From: Planctomycetia bacterium
GTDB taxonomy: Bacteria > Planctomycetota > Planctomycetia > Pirellulales > Thermoguttaceae
Direction: 5' to 3'
Assembly: GCA_030527185.1 (NCBI GenBank)
Contig: JAUNBF010000001.1
Span: 62,001-126,000 of the forward strand
DNA: 64,000 bases
In this document: positions 28,504 to 37,410 of the stretch, piece after piece
Numbering within the stretch: position 1 is the stretch's first letter
Layout of the letters: the number at the start of each line of letters is the position of its first letter
Made by a program: the position numbers and the translations under genes
The notes under the pieces: generated by a model
What the model was told of the DNA's origin: nothing
The model's input: only the letters and a program-made list of their open reading frames with translations
Database searches by the model: none

Positions 28504-30534
28504 TCATCCCTCTTCTTTCTCCGGCTCGTTTTCGCGATAGGCGGGGGGGCCGAGAATCTGTTCGATCTGCGATTCGTCGAGTTCCTCACGAATTTCCAGT
28601 GCCTGCGCCAGCGCGTCGAGTTTGTTCCGATTTTCCCGCAACATGGCGGCAGCTTTTTCGGAAGCGTTGTTGAGGATTCGCATGATTTCCTCATCGATCA
28701 CCTGCGCGGTATGGTCGCTGAAATTTCGCGACGTGGACATTTCTTTGCCCAGGAACGGATGCTCATCCCCAAGACGGAAGGCGGCAGGACCAATTCGGGA
28801 ACTCATTCCCCACGCCGTGACCATTTTTTGTGCCAACTGCGTGACATACTGCAAATCCCCTTCGGCACCCGCGGTCAATTCATCGAAAACCAGCTTTTCC
28901 GCTTCCCGGCCACCGAGCGAAATGAGAAGTTTCACCTCGATTTCCCGTTGGCTGATACTGACGCGATCCTCTTCGGGAATCAACTGCGTGACACCCAACG
29001 CATGGCCGCGCGGAATGATCGAGACTTTGCTGATTCGGTCGCGTCCGGGGTTGAGCCATGCCATGAGCGTATGACCCGCTTCATGGTAGGCGGTCATCCG
29101 TTTTTCCTCTTCGCTGATCACTTCCTCACGTTTGGCACCCATGAGAATCTTGTCAATCGCATAGTAGAAATCGGCCATTTGGACTTTTTCCTCATTGTTC
29201 CGACACGCCCACAAAGCCGCTTCGTTGACGATGTTGCGGATATCCGCTCCTGTCAAGCCGGTCGTCATGGCAGCCAGCCGCTGGACATCGACATCTTCCG
29301 CCAGAGGGACTTTTTTCGTGTGGACTTCAAAAAGTTGCACTCGCCCTTTCTGTGCCGGTTTGGAAACGGTGACGTGGCGGTCGAAGCGCCCGGGACGCAA
29401 CAGTGCCGGGTCCAAAACGTCGGGTCGGTTGGTGGCGGCAATCACAATGACAATATCGTTGGTCGCAAAACCGTCCATTTCGCTCAATATCTGGTTCAGC
29501 GTCTGTTCCCGTTCGTCATTTCCACCGCCGATACCCGTTCCACGCAGGCGTCCCACCGCGTCGATTTCGTCGATGAACAAAATGGAGGGGGCACTGCCAC
29601 GAGCCACGTCGAACATATCCCGCACACGGCTGGCACCGACACCGACGAACATCTGGATGAACTCGGACGCGTTGATCGAGAAAAACGGCACATCCGCTTC
29701 TCCCGCAATCGCTCTGGCCAACAACGTTTTTCCGGTTCCAGGCGGGCCACACATCAGGACGCCTTTGGGAATTCGCGCTCCCAGACGTTCAAATTTGCCG
29801 GGATGTTTGAGAAAATCGACGATTTCCGCCAAATCTTCCTTGACACTTTCCAATCCGGCAACATCCTTGAATGTGACGGCATCTTCGTTCGACTGGAAGC
29901 GTTTGGCCGGACTTCGGCTGAAACCGAACATCGGACCGCCGCCAAGCTGGTCGCGGGTACGGCGAAACTGCATCCAGATACTCCCCAACAGGACGACGGT
30001 AATGATGATGGAAAGAATCATCAAATAGCCAACCGTATCGACCGGTTCGTCGATGTGGAATTTGTCGCCGACTTTTTGGGAAATTTCCCGTTCCAGCTCT
30101 CCTCCCGCCTCAATCGGGGAGGGGAGAATCGTATAAAATTTTTCCGGCAGTTTTTTAGGTGGTTCCTGGGGTTTGGCCGTTTTCGCAACGTCCGATTTTC
30201 CTTTGGTTTCCTTTTCCTGGGAAGAAGGGTCGTCTGGCGGAACTTTGAATTCTCCCGTCAGCCGTGTGCCATTTTGGATAATGACGCTGGCAACGTTATC
30301 AGCCGCCAGTTGTTGTCGGAAAAAGCCAAAATTGATTTCCGCCATGTTGGCGTTGGACAGGCCGATAAAGTACCAGAGGAGCAGACCAATCAGGAGCGTA
30401 AACATCAACACGCGAAACATCCCCGGCTGTGGATTCTCTTCCGGGGGAGTGTTTCCGCGACGTTTGGACGTACCGGTTTCTTCCTGTTTTTTTTCGTCGG
30501 ACGGAATATTATCTTTTTTTTCTGGTTCAGTCAT
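28504..30534 (-). CDS. ftsH: ATP-dependent zinc metalloprotease FtsH
   Basis: A membrane-anchored AAA+ protease for quality control of membrane and short-lived cytosolic proteins. The 676-aa protein has two transmembrane helices (about 38-60 and 165-188) flanking a periplasmic domain. Then come Walker A GPPGTGKT (about 262), Walker B ILFIDEID, the arginine-finger region RPGRFDRHV, and the zinc site HEAGH (about 483). The N-terminus is charged and Lys/Glu-rich, and the C-terminal tail is acidic. The stop codon is one base before a methyltransferase start, an unusual neighbour for this gene. Confidence 0.96.
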   Translation of the reverse strand: MTEPEKKDNIPSDEKKQEETGTSKRRGNTPPEENPQPGMFRVLMFTLLIGLLLWYFIGLSNANMAEINFGFFRQQLAADNVASVIIQNGTRLTGEFKVPPDDPSSQEKETKGKSDVAKTAKPQEPPKKLPEKFYTILPSPIEAGGELEREISQKVGDKFHIDEPVDTVGYLMILSIIITVVLLGSIWMQFRRTRDQLGGGPMFGFSRSPAKRFQSNEDAVTFKDVAGLESVKEDLAEIVDFLKHPGKFERLGARIPKGVLMCGPPGTGKTLLARAIAGEADVPFFSINASEFIQMFVGVGASRVRDMFDVARGSAPSILFIDEIDAVGRLRGTGIGGGNDEREQTLNQILSEMDGFATNDIVIVIAATNRPDVLDPALLRPGRFDRHVTVSKPAQKGRVQLFEVHTKKVPLAEDVDVQRLAAMTTGLTGADIRNIVNEAALWACRNNEEKVQMADFYYAIDKILMGAKREEVISEEEKRMTAYHEAGHTLMAWLNPGRDRISKVSIIPRGHALGVTQLIPEEDRVSISQREIEVKLLISLGGREAEKLVFDELTAGAEGDLQYVTQLAQKMVTAWGMSSRIGPAAFRLGDEHPFLGKEMSTSRNFSDHTAQVIDEEIMRILNNASEKAAAMLRENRNKLDALAQALEIREELDESQIEQILGPPAYRENEPEKEEG

Positions 30535-30999
30535 GGTGTTTGGGACTCATGGAATGGGTCAGACAAGGAGACTGAAAAGTTCCCCGCCGTATGGCAAAGA
30601 GTTTCAGGCTCAGACAACAAAACAATCAATCTCTCTATTGTACAACATCTTGCCAAGGTTGCCTAGGATGGGGGGTACGGGAAATCGAAGGAAGGTGTCT
30701 TCCACAAGTCATGAACGTCGGACGCAAGCCTGGAGTGTTCGGGAAGTAGTGCGAGTTTTCCACCCCCGTTCTCTCCTCGGAGGGGAATTGGCGGAGAATC
30801 TGGGAAGTGGAAAGATTTTTTCCAACGCGAAACGTCCTGGGGGGCGAAGGGGGTATGGAAGGGTTTCCTTTTGTATAGTTTTTTTGGCGGATGTTATATA
30901 AAAAAGCCTCTTGAAAAAAGGGGGGGGATTTGTTAGAATGGAAATAATGTGGAAGGAGTGGGGGAAGGTTAAAACGATTGGAAATAAGGAGATGAAAAC
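30535..30999. other. Intergenic region between ftsH and the xylanase gene
   Basis: No convincing gene. It holds the divergent upstream sequences of ftsH and of the xylanase, a CCTCGGAGG palindrome near 30775, and a G8 tract inside the predicted xylanase promoter. Confidence 0.5.
30911..30939 (+). promoter_or_regulatory. Xylanase promoter with G8 tract in the spacer
   Basis: TTGAAA 30911-30916 and TAGAAT 30934-30939 with a spacer of exactly 17 bases. Eight of the spacer bases are a run of G (30920-30927), so slippage would change the -35/-10 spacing. Confidence 0.5.
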
Positions 31000-32493
31000 A
31001 TGCGAAAATGGATGATGATTCTGGCATTGGCCTGCGTGGGAATGCTGACGAATGGTGTGACAGGGGCGGAAAAAGACCCGGTCATGAGCGATGCCTATTA
31101 CGCGATCTGGAACGACGACGTCCAGAAGGGAATCGACGCTCGGATTGAAAAATATCGTAAGGCGGACGCGGCCGTGACGTTGGAGAATGTGAAGGTGGGA
31201 ACGGATGTGAACGTGGAGCAGATTTCCCACGAATTCATTTTTGGTGCCCACATTTTCAATTTCGACCAACTCGGAACGGACGAACGAAACGCAAAGTACA
31301 AGGAATTGTACGGAACGTTCTTCAATTCCGCGACGATTGCGTTTTACTGGAAGAAATTTGAGCTGGAGCCGGGAAAACCACGTTTCAAGGCGGAATATCG
31401 CGATACGGCGGAGTACTGGAACCAGTGCAAAGACCCGAAAAGCGAGACTCACTGGCGTCGTCCCGCGTCGGACCCGGTGGTGGAGTTCTGCGAATCGAAG
31501 GGGATTCGTATGCACGGTCACACGATCATCTGGGGAAATACCACCTGGCAGCGACCCGACTGGCTGTGGGAACATGTTGCCGACCAGTTCCCGGAAGAGA
31601 AAAAAGTGTTGAAGGAAACGGAGGAAAAGCGTAAAAAGATGACGCCGGCGGAGATTTACAAGCTGGCTCCGAATTACTTTGACAAGATGAACCAGCTTTA
31701 CTGGAATCGGATCGAGGAACTTGCCAAACATTACGGCGGACGGTTGCACAGTTGGGATATTGTGAACGAAAGTGCCGTTGATTATCATGGAAAAGCGAAC
31801 ACGGGCGATAAAGTAACGAAAAGCCGATACGGTCATACGATGCCGGGCGATTACACGTACCGCTCGTTCCAGATTGCCCAAAAAGTCTTTCCGAAAGAGG
31901 TGTTGCTCAACATCAATGACTATGCCAACAATCAGAACTATGTGAATCAGGTGAAAGACCTGCTGGCGGAAGGGTGCAAAATCGACATTCTGGGGTCGCA
32001 GATGCACCTGTTCAATCCCAAACAGACACTGGATATTGCGGCTGGAAAACATATCCAAACGCCGGAGATCATCTGGAAGACGATGGAAATTCTCTCCCAG
32101 GCCGATCTGCCGATTCATTTGAGCGAAATCACGATTACCGCTCCCAACGACGATGCCAACGGACGGGCGATTCAGGCGATTGTGGCCAAAAATCTCTATC
32201 GGATGTGGTTCAGTATCCCGAAAATGATGGGAATCACCTGGTGGAACGTGGTGGATGACTGCGGCGCTCCGGGCGAACCGACGACATCAGGGCTTTTCAC
32301 CCGAAATATGGAGCCGAAACCGTCCTATTTCGCGTTGAATAAACTCATCCACGAGGAGTGGAAGACGAAGTTTACACAAAAAGCGGAAAACTCGCAAGTC
32401 GATCTCAAGTTCCGTGGTTTCAAGGGAAAATACCGGATTACCTGGACTGATTCGGAAGGAAAAATCCAGACGAAAGAAATTGTGGTGAAATGA
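31000..32493 (+). CDS. Secreted GH10 endo-beta-1,4-xylanase
   Basis: A 497-aa protein with a signal peptide ending near GVTGAEK and a single GH10 barrel that hydrolyses internal xylan bonds. Visible signatures are HGHTIIWG on strand 3, the acid/base glutamate in WDIVNES (about residue 257), and the nucleophile glutamate in HLSEITI (about 375), followed by the late-strand WWNVVDD. About 50 residues precede the catalytic domain, and a short C-terminal beta segment may be an accessory region. ATG 31000 has AAGGAG upstream. It has its own promoter and terminator, so it is a single-gene unit. Confidence 0.88.
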   Translation: MRKWMMILALACVGMLTNGVTGAEKDPVMSDAYYAIWNDDVQKGIDARIEKYRKADAAVTLENVKVGTDVNVEQISHEFIFGAHIFNFDQLGTDERNAKYKELYGTFFNSATIAFYWKKFELEPGKPRFKAEYRDTAEYWNQCKDPKSETHWRRPASDPVVEFCESKGIRMHGHTIIWGNTTWQRPDWLWEHVADQFPEEKKVLKETEEKRKKMTPAEIYKLAPNYFDKMNQLYWNRIEELAKHYGGRLHSWDIVNESAVDYHGKANTGDKVTKSRYGHTMPGDYTYRSFQIAQKVFPKEVLLNINDYANNQNYVNQVKDLLAEGCKIDILGSQMHLFNPKQTLDIAAGKHIQTPEIIWKTMEILSQADLPIHLSEITITAPNDDANGRAIQAIVAKNLYRMWFSIPKMMGITWWNVVDDCGAPGEPTTSGLFTRNMEPKPSYFALNKLIHEEWKTKFTQKAENSQVDLKFRGFKGKYRITWTDSEGKIQTKEIVVK

Positions 32494-32525
32494 TGGTGAA
32501 GAGTGAATGATTAATGATTAGTGGG

Positions 32526-32557
32526 ATTCCCCTCTGAGAGTAGAGGGGAATTTTTTT
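32526..32557 (+). terminator. Intrinsic terminator of the xylanase gene
   Basis: A perfect ten-base stem (ATTCCCCTCT with AGAGGGGAAT), a six-base loop, then seven T. Confidence 0.88.
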
Positions 32558-32570
32558 AGGGGAAGGGTTT

Positions 32571-33686
32571 TCAGGTGGAATTGGGAAGGCTTCGGTAGAG
32601 CATCCACACCAAAACGAGGATACCGAGGGTGAGTGTTCCTAAAAAGAGGAGTAACGGGGATATTTCTGTCTGAACCGACATGGCGGAAAGGGGATAGAAG
32701 GAGCCGAGTTCCCAACTTTGGAGTGCCTGGCGGGAAATGGCATTGGTGGACAGGGAAAAAAGTTGGAGGCCGATGGGGAGGAGAGTCTGGAATGGGGTGG
32801 GGGCGGAGTTCCGGCGAACGACGTATAAAACGGCTCCTGCGCAAAGTGGAGGGCCAATGGCTGCGGCCAGTGTGAAGGGGAGAAGCGGCCACCGGAGCAT
32901 GGCGGAACAGGTTTCGTCGGGGAGTGCCATGAAAAGGTAGTGACTTCCCGCCAGCAGGAAAAGGAAGGAACCAAAGACGGCGGCCCATGAAATAAAGCGG
33001 TTGCTCCAGCGGACGTATTCTTCCGGCGGATTTTTCCAGAGCCAAACCCGATCCCAGAGTGTCCAGACGGCGGTCGTTCCCAGCCCTAATGCCAACATCA
33101 ACATCCATCGTGGGAAAAGCGTCGCTTCCCGAATGGCAGAGCCAAAGCCTGTGGCAGCCGCAGCAATTTCTTTGTCCAGCCAGATTTCTTCCCACACTTC
33201 CGGGCGGGCGGTGAGTATCAGCCCATTCACAAACAGGAATCCAATCAGGAGGAAAAACAGGGCACTTCCCCAGCCCCATGCCCGTGTTCCGGGAGGAATG
33301 GGCGTTTCTTTGGGCAGTGCAAAAGCATACCGATACACACCAAAATACGCGGGAATCAGCAGTGGAATGATCAAAAGCCAGTGCCAGGCCATGAGGATGG
33401 TGGCGGGGTAAAACGCCCGTGGGTAAAGGAGTTGGATGAAAAGGAGCGGCACGATTCCCAGATTGACCCCCAACGCAATGTAAATCGGCATGGGACGAAT
33501 CAGGCGGCCAGCCCACTGTTGCCCCTGCGAACACCCTTTCCAGTGCAGGATCATGGCGATGGGAAACGCGACCAGCCACAAGTGCATGAAAACCGTATGC
33601 AAAACAAATCCCGCCACCTTCCAGAAAAGGATGAACCAAACCGGAGCGGGGAGGGGAGGAAGGGTGGTTGTGTCAATCCACGGCAT
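32571..33686 (-). CDS. Multi-pass membrane protein, partner of the bd-like oxidase subunit
   Basis: A 371-aa protein with about nine hydrophobic helices, no soluble domain, and several histidines at helix ends (GFVLHTVFMHLW, AWHWLL). Its start overlaps the stop of the CydA-like gene by 14 bases, so the two are coupled and probably form one complex. I see no clear CydB sequence signature, so I call it a second subunit by position only. Confidence 0.55.
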   Translation of the reverse strand: MPWIDTTTLPPLPAPVWFILFWKVAGFVLHTVFMHLWLVAFPIAMILHWKGCSQGQQWAGRLIRPMPIYIALGVNLGIVPLLFIQLLYPRAFYPATILMAWHWLLIIPLLIPAYFGVYRYAFALPKETPIPPGTRAWGWGSALFFLLIGFLFVNGLILTARPEVWEEIWLDKEIAAAATGFGSAIREATLFPRWMLMLALGLGTTAVWTLWDRVWLWKNPPEEYVRWSNRFISWAAVFGSFLFLLAGSHYLFMALPDETCSAMLRWPLLPFTLAAAIGPPLCAGAVLYVVRRNSAPTPFQTLLPIGLQLFSLSTNAISRQALQSWELGSFYPLSAMSVQTEISPLLLFLGTLTLGILVLVWMLYRSLPNST

Positions 33687-35067
33687 GGGGGAACTCCTTT
33701 CTCGGATAATCGTACGCGGTGTTTCGTAAATAATCGGCTAATAACTCGGCCTCGGCATCATTGCCACACCAGGGCGGCATGTAGTAAATCATCCCGTCCA
33801 GATTTTGGAGAAATGCCAGCAATTCCTCCCGCGAACGGGTTGTCGCCAACGCCCCCAGCCCGGAATAACCGAACGTTCGGGCATGGCAGTCGTTGCAGTG
33901 GTGCATGAAAACCATCTCCCCCAACGCATAACGGTCTTCCGCTTTGGCTCCGCGCAAGTCGAGATTCCCTTCCGGTGTGACGAGATAGGGAAAGTGCTTT
34001 TCCACATAACGTCGTGTCCAGATGCCGCTTTGCAGAAGTCCGTTTTTTCGCAATTCCGAGATTTTAGAGACGTGAATCTGATTGCCAAGAAGGACCTGGT
34101 GGATGATGTAAGGTTTGCGAACCGCTTCCCGGACGAATTCTCCCGTAGCCAGCGTCCCCAGAGCCAACACAAAAATCGCCAGTCCTCCCAACGGCGTGAG
34201 CCATTGCGGACGGTACCAGGCCAGAAGGAGAAAAAGCGTCAAAAGCCCTGCGGCAATCGTTCCGACACCGATCAGCAGATTTAGCGCCGCGGCTCGTTGG
34301 AGCGTTGCCTGAGCCATTGGCGGCAAATTCCATCCACTCCAGAAAACGCCCACCGCGGTCAGCAAAAGTCCTGCCAGCGTAAAGCCACTGGTGCGTCGAA
34401 TCACCAATTTTCGCAGTTCTGTCTGATTTTCCCGGAGAAAAAACGCGGCATGGAGCAAAACGTACGTCACCGCCAGTACCAGCGACGCCCCTGTCCGCGC
34501 CACGGTTTGCGGCAAAAATTGCGGATTGAAAAAGCCGAGCCAGAAATGGGGTTCCCCGGTTCCTGCGTGCGTGGCAGCCACCCAATCGCCCGAATGGAGC
34601 ATGAACGCGGTGATTCCGGTAATCAGCACCAGACTTCCCCATGCCGCCAGAGCGTAAATCCAGCCGATCGCCAGGTGCGTTTTTTTCGGGATTTGACCCC
34701 AGCGATAGAGGAACAGAAACGCGGCGACAATCTCAACCAGGAAGAGAACCCACTCCGTAGCCCAGCCGAAAACGAACGTCCGAATCAGGATTTCCGTCGC
34801 GTGCGGGGAGGCCAGCCCAATCGTCCACCAGATTCCCACTCCCGTAATCGCCCCGAAAACAACCGTCAGCGGAACGAAAAATTTCGTGTGATGTCGCAAG
34901 TAGGTTTCGTAATCTACGTTGCCGGTTTTGTAGGCGTAACCGGTTTCCCAGGCCAGAAAAAGTCCTCCCCCAACGGCGTAATGCGACACGAAAACATGCA
35001 CCGTGGCAATCAGCGCAATCAGCATCGGAGAGGTGATCCAGGGAACGTACCACCATAAATAATCCAT
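33673..35067 (-). CDS. Cytochrome bd-like oxidase subunit I fused to a c-type haem domain
   Basis: A 464-aa protein. The first 310 residues are membrane helices in CydA style: conserved histidine regions (VHVFVSHYAVGGG near the N-terminus and RHHTKF), then WATEWVLFLVEI and TGITAFMLHSGDW. The C-terminal 110 residues form a cytochrome c domain with one haem-binding CxxCH (CNDCH near 391) and a later methionine candidate (YYMPPW). Such a fusion could take electrons from a soluble c-type donor rather than only from quinol. ATG 35067 has AGGAGG upstream; a start at 35145 adds no family sequence. Confidence 0.7.
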   Translation of the reverse strand: MDYLWWYVPWITSPMLIALIATVHVFVSHYAVGGGLFLAWETGYAYKTGNVDYETYLRHHTKFFVPLTVVFGAITGVGIWWTIGLASPHATEILIRTFVFGWATEWVLFLVEIVAAFLFLYRWGQIPKKTHLAIGWIYALAAWGSLVLITGITAFMLHSGDWVAATHAGTGEPHFWLGFFNPQFLPQTVARTGASLVLAVTYVLLHAAFFLRENQTELRKLVIRRTSGFTLAGLLLTAVGVFWSGWNLPPMAQATLQRAAALNLLIGVGTIAAGLLTLFLLLAWYRPQWLTPLGGLAIFVLALGTLATGEFVREAVRKPYIIHQVLLGNQIHVSKISELRKNGLLQSGIWTRRYVEKHFPYLVTPEGNLDLRGAKAEDRYALGEMVFMHHCNDCHARTFGYSGLGALATTRSREELLAFLQNLDGMIYYMPPWCGNDAEAELLADYLRNTAYDYPRKEFPHAVD

Positions 35068-35214
35068 TGCGACCTCCTTCTGTCGATACGAAAATTTTGC
35101 AGAATCGTCCCGGAAGTCGAACAGACCACTTCCAGGCCAAACCATCGTTATGCTCTATTGTATCCCGATAGTAAAATAGAAAAGATCGGGAGTGTGTACA
35201 AAAAGGAGAGAAAT

Positions 35215-36726
35215 TTACCGGCAAAGCCATATCCAAAGCAGAATGCCTAATCCCGCGAGCAGACCTCCCGCCCAACACCGCTTGCTCCGCCAGCAGAGGG
35301 CAGGAAGTGTCCGCCACGAAAAGGCCGACTCCAAATCCCCGGCCTCTTCGCCGGAATCGGGGATATGGGGCGGTTCCGTCGTGTGGCTGTTCCACTTGGT
35401 CACCGATTTTCCCGGAATTTCCGCAGGCGGTGGGGGGGGCGTTACCGATCTTTTCAAAACCACCGCTTCCGATTTTATCGGTTCCGTGTCCGGTAAAGCA
35501 ATGGCACGTTTCAACTGCCCCTGAAATTTGAGTTTTTCCGGGTGCTTTTCCAGATGAAGCGTGGGAGGGAGGGCCGGTTCCAGGATAGGGGGAAGTGCCG
35601 GTTCCGGTTTTGGAGGAGAACTCATGACCGGGATAAAATTCTCGACCGGCTCCATCTTCTGAAAGGAGAGGGAAAGACTGCTGTCCGTATCCACAATTTC
35701 AATGGCACGTGGCGTTCCGTCCGACCAGGGACTCAACTGTTCCATAACCTCCAGACAGTTGGGAATCCGCTCTTCGGGATTTTTTGCCATCATGTCGCCG
35801 ATAACATCGACAAAATCGCGGCTCAAAAGAGGATTGAGACGGCACGGATCCAACGGCTGGATATTTTCGTCCAGGTGAGCCTTCACTTTTTCCGACGGAG
35901 TGCCGCCGGGGTAAGGGACTTTTCCCGTGACAATGTAATAAAGCGTGCAGCCAAGCGAATAAATATCCCAGACAGGTTTGGGGGAACCGGGAGATTTTAC
36001 CTGGTCGGGCGAAAGATAGTCGGCCGTTCCAACTACTTTACTCTGCCTGTTTCCGTGACCATTTTCCATGGAACTGGCCAGTCCCAAGTCGGAAAGTTTG
36101 GCAATGCCATTCATCATCACCAGAATGTTGCCAGGTTTGACATCCCGGTGAACCAGACCCGCTTCATGAGCATGGTGCAAGCCCGCCGCCGCCTGGACGA
36201 TGATACTGGCCGCCGATTCCTGCGTCAGAGGACCACGATTACGCACCAGTTTCCGCAAATCCGGCCCGGCAATATATTCCGTCACCAGATAATAGACATT
36301 CCCATCCATCCCCGCGTCGATGGCCTGCACCAGATTGGGGTGATTCAGACTGGCGAGAGATTGAATTTCGTTCTGGAAATTCTCGATTGCCTGGGGGGTC
36401 GATTTTTCCAACGGCAAAACCTTGACCGCCACAATCCGATCCAGAACGATGTGCCGAGCCTTGAAAACCTGTCCCATTCCACCATGGCCGAGGGAGTCGT
36501 AAATCTTGTAACTTCCCAGCGTAAAACGGGTTCTGCCTGCCAGCAATTGTTGCGACTGCCAACGATTGAGGATGCTCCGATTGACAAATATCTCGGCCAG
36601 CCGCCCTGGAATTTCTTCTTTTTGCGGAATTCCCACTCCACGGAGTTCTTTCCAGGCAGACTCCAATTGCGCTTCCGTAATCAGTCCGCTAATCAAAGCA
36701 CATTGTTCAAAGTTGGAATCCAACAT
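35215..36726 (-). CDS. Hanks-type Ser/Thr protein kinase with C-terminal membrane anchor
   Basis: A 503-aa protein. Residues about 70-335 are the kinase domain: glycine loop GHGGMGQVF, catalytic lysine in VAVKVLP (about 101), catalytic loop HRDVKPGN (about 192), and metal-binding DLG (about 215) in place of DFG, a common bacterial variant. A proline-rich linker follows and the chain ends in a single hydrophobic helix with almost no tail, so the kinase faces the cytoplasm. The N-terminal 65 residues have the small helical segment seen in other planctomycete kinases. A G8 tract lies in the linker. Targets are unknown. Confidence 0.92.
   Translation of the reverse strand: MLDSNFEQCALISGLITEAQLESAWKELRGVGIPQKEEIPGRLAEIFVNRSILNRWQSQQLLAGRTRFTLGSYKIYDSLGHGGMGQVFKARHIVLDRIVAVKVLPLEKSTPQAIENFQNEIQSLASLNHPNLVQAIDAGMDGNVYYLVTEYIAGPDLRKLVRNRGPLTQESAASIIVQAAAGLHHAHEAGLVHRDVKPGNILVMMNGIAKLSDLGLASSMENGHGNRQSKVVGTADYLSPDQVKSPGSPKPVWDIYSLGCTLYYIVTGKVPYPGGTPSEKVKAHLDENIQPLDPCRLNPLLSRDFVDVIGDMMAKNPEERIPNCLEVMEQLSPWSDGTPRAIEIVDTDSSLSLSFQKMEPVENFIPVMSSPPKPEPALPPILEPALPPTLHLEKHPEKLKFQGQLKRAIALPDTEPIKSEAVVLKRSVTPPPPPAEIPGKSVTKWNSHTTEPPHIPDSGEEAGDLESAFSWRTLPALCWRSKRCWAGGLLAGLGILLWIWLCR
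35432..35439 (-). repeat. G8 tract in the kinase linker
   Basis: Eight G on the plus strand encode a run of prolines between kinase domain and membrane helix. It is in frame as assembled; slippage would remove the anchor. Confidence 0.7.
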
Positions 36727-37210
36727 CCATTTTCCCCCAAGGATTCGTTTCTCTGTTTCATCAGATCGACCAAAGCTTCTTTTTCCTTCTTTTCGGGTAT
36801 CGGGAAGTTGATTCTTAAAAACGGCCTTTGGGCTTTCCCGAGCAGGAATAGAAAAAGAAATGTTACAATACCATAACTATCATTATAAAATATTTCACGA
36901 TTTACGTCTAGGGCGGGGAAAAGAAAATCCGACCACTTTTTTTGGAATCCTAAAAAAGCAGCGGATATCTTCCCAAATAGAAATTTTTTAATTTTTTTCA
37001 TAAATTCTTTGAACTATTGAAAGAGAACTTGCGTACAATACAAAGTATAAATGTATATTTCAGAATCATAAAGTCGACATTGGTGATTTATGCCAAAATG
37101 CCCACTGTTTTTTTAACAGATAAAAAATCTTTAAAATAAGTATTTTTTAAGTATCAGGCAAGTACTTTTTTCTGACAATGAAATTTTTTTATACTTTTTA
37201 TCAGAATCCC
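36727..37210. other. AT-rich intergenic region
   Basis: Markedly AT-rich sequence between the kinase gene and the promoter of gene C. I see no gene or RNA. A TATAAT-like box on the minus strand near 36884 could serve the kinase gene but lacks a good -35. Confidence 0.5.
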
Positions 37211-37239
37211 TTGACAAATAAAAAAAGTTTTAGTATAAT
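37211..37239 (+). promoter_or_regulatory. Consensus promoter of gene C
   Basis: TTGACA 37211-37216, 17-base spacer, TATAAT 37234-37239: a full sigma70 consensus. Transcription should start near 37246, ahead of the leader frame with the C tract. Confidence 0.85.
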
Positions 37240-37306
37240 GTCTAAATTCTATGGTTGGATTTGGTCGAATAATGGAAGTGTTTGTGTAAGGCTGGAGGTT
37301 GCTTTA

Positions 37307-37378
37307 ATGAAAAATTTCCCTATATTACCCCCCCCCCCCCGGCTTGTTCAGGATTACCCAGAATGGGCATTTTGGTAG
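37307..37378 (+). CDS. Leader frame with C13 tract upstream of gene C
   Basis: A 23-codon frame beginning MKNFPILPPPP behind a strong GGAGGT site, ending just before the start of PEP-CTERM gene C. Its N-terminus resembles those of genes A and B (Met-Lys, a few residues, polyproline from a C tract). At 13 C it terminates; at 11 or 14 C it would run in frame into gene C without a stop, adding about 35 residues ahead of the signal peptide. It may be a leader that controls gene C, or an alternative start. Confidence 0.4.
   Translation: MKNFPILPPPPRLVQDYPEWAFW
37328..37340 (+). repeat. C13 mononucleotide tract in the gene C leader
   Basis: The longest homopolymer in the window, inside the leader frame, about 80 bases after the predicted transcription start. 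Confidence 0.9.
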
Positions 37379-37410
37379 GTGTGAGCTATCCATTTCTTAA
37401 AGAGGTTTTT

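Noticed and set aside
28711-30666. 650-codon plus-strand open frame opposite ftsH
   Set aside because: FtsH on the other strand has all catalytic motifs; the antisense frame is Arg/Gln/His-rich and matches nothing.
37021-37060. A second promoter upstream of gene C (TTGCGT with TATAAA)
   Set aside because: The spacer is only about 11 bases, and a perfect consensus promoter lies downstream.
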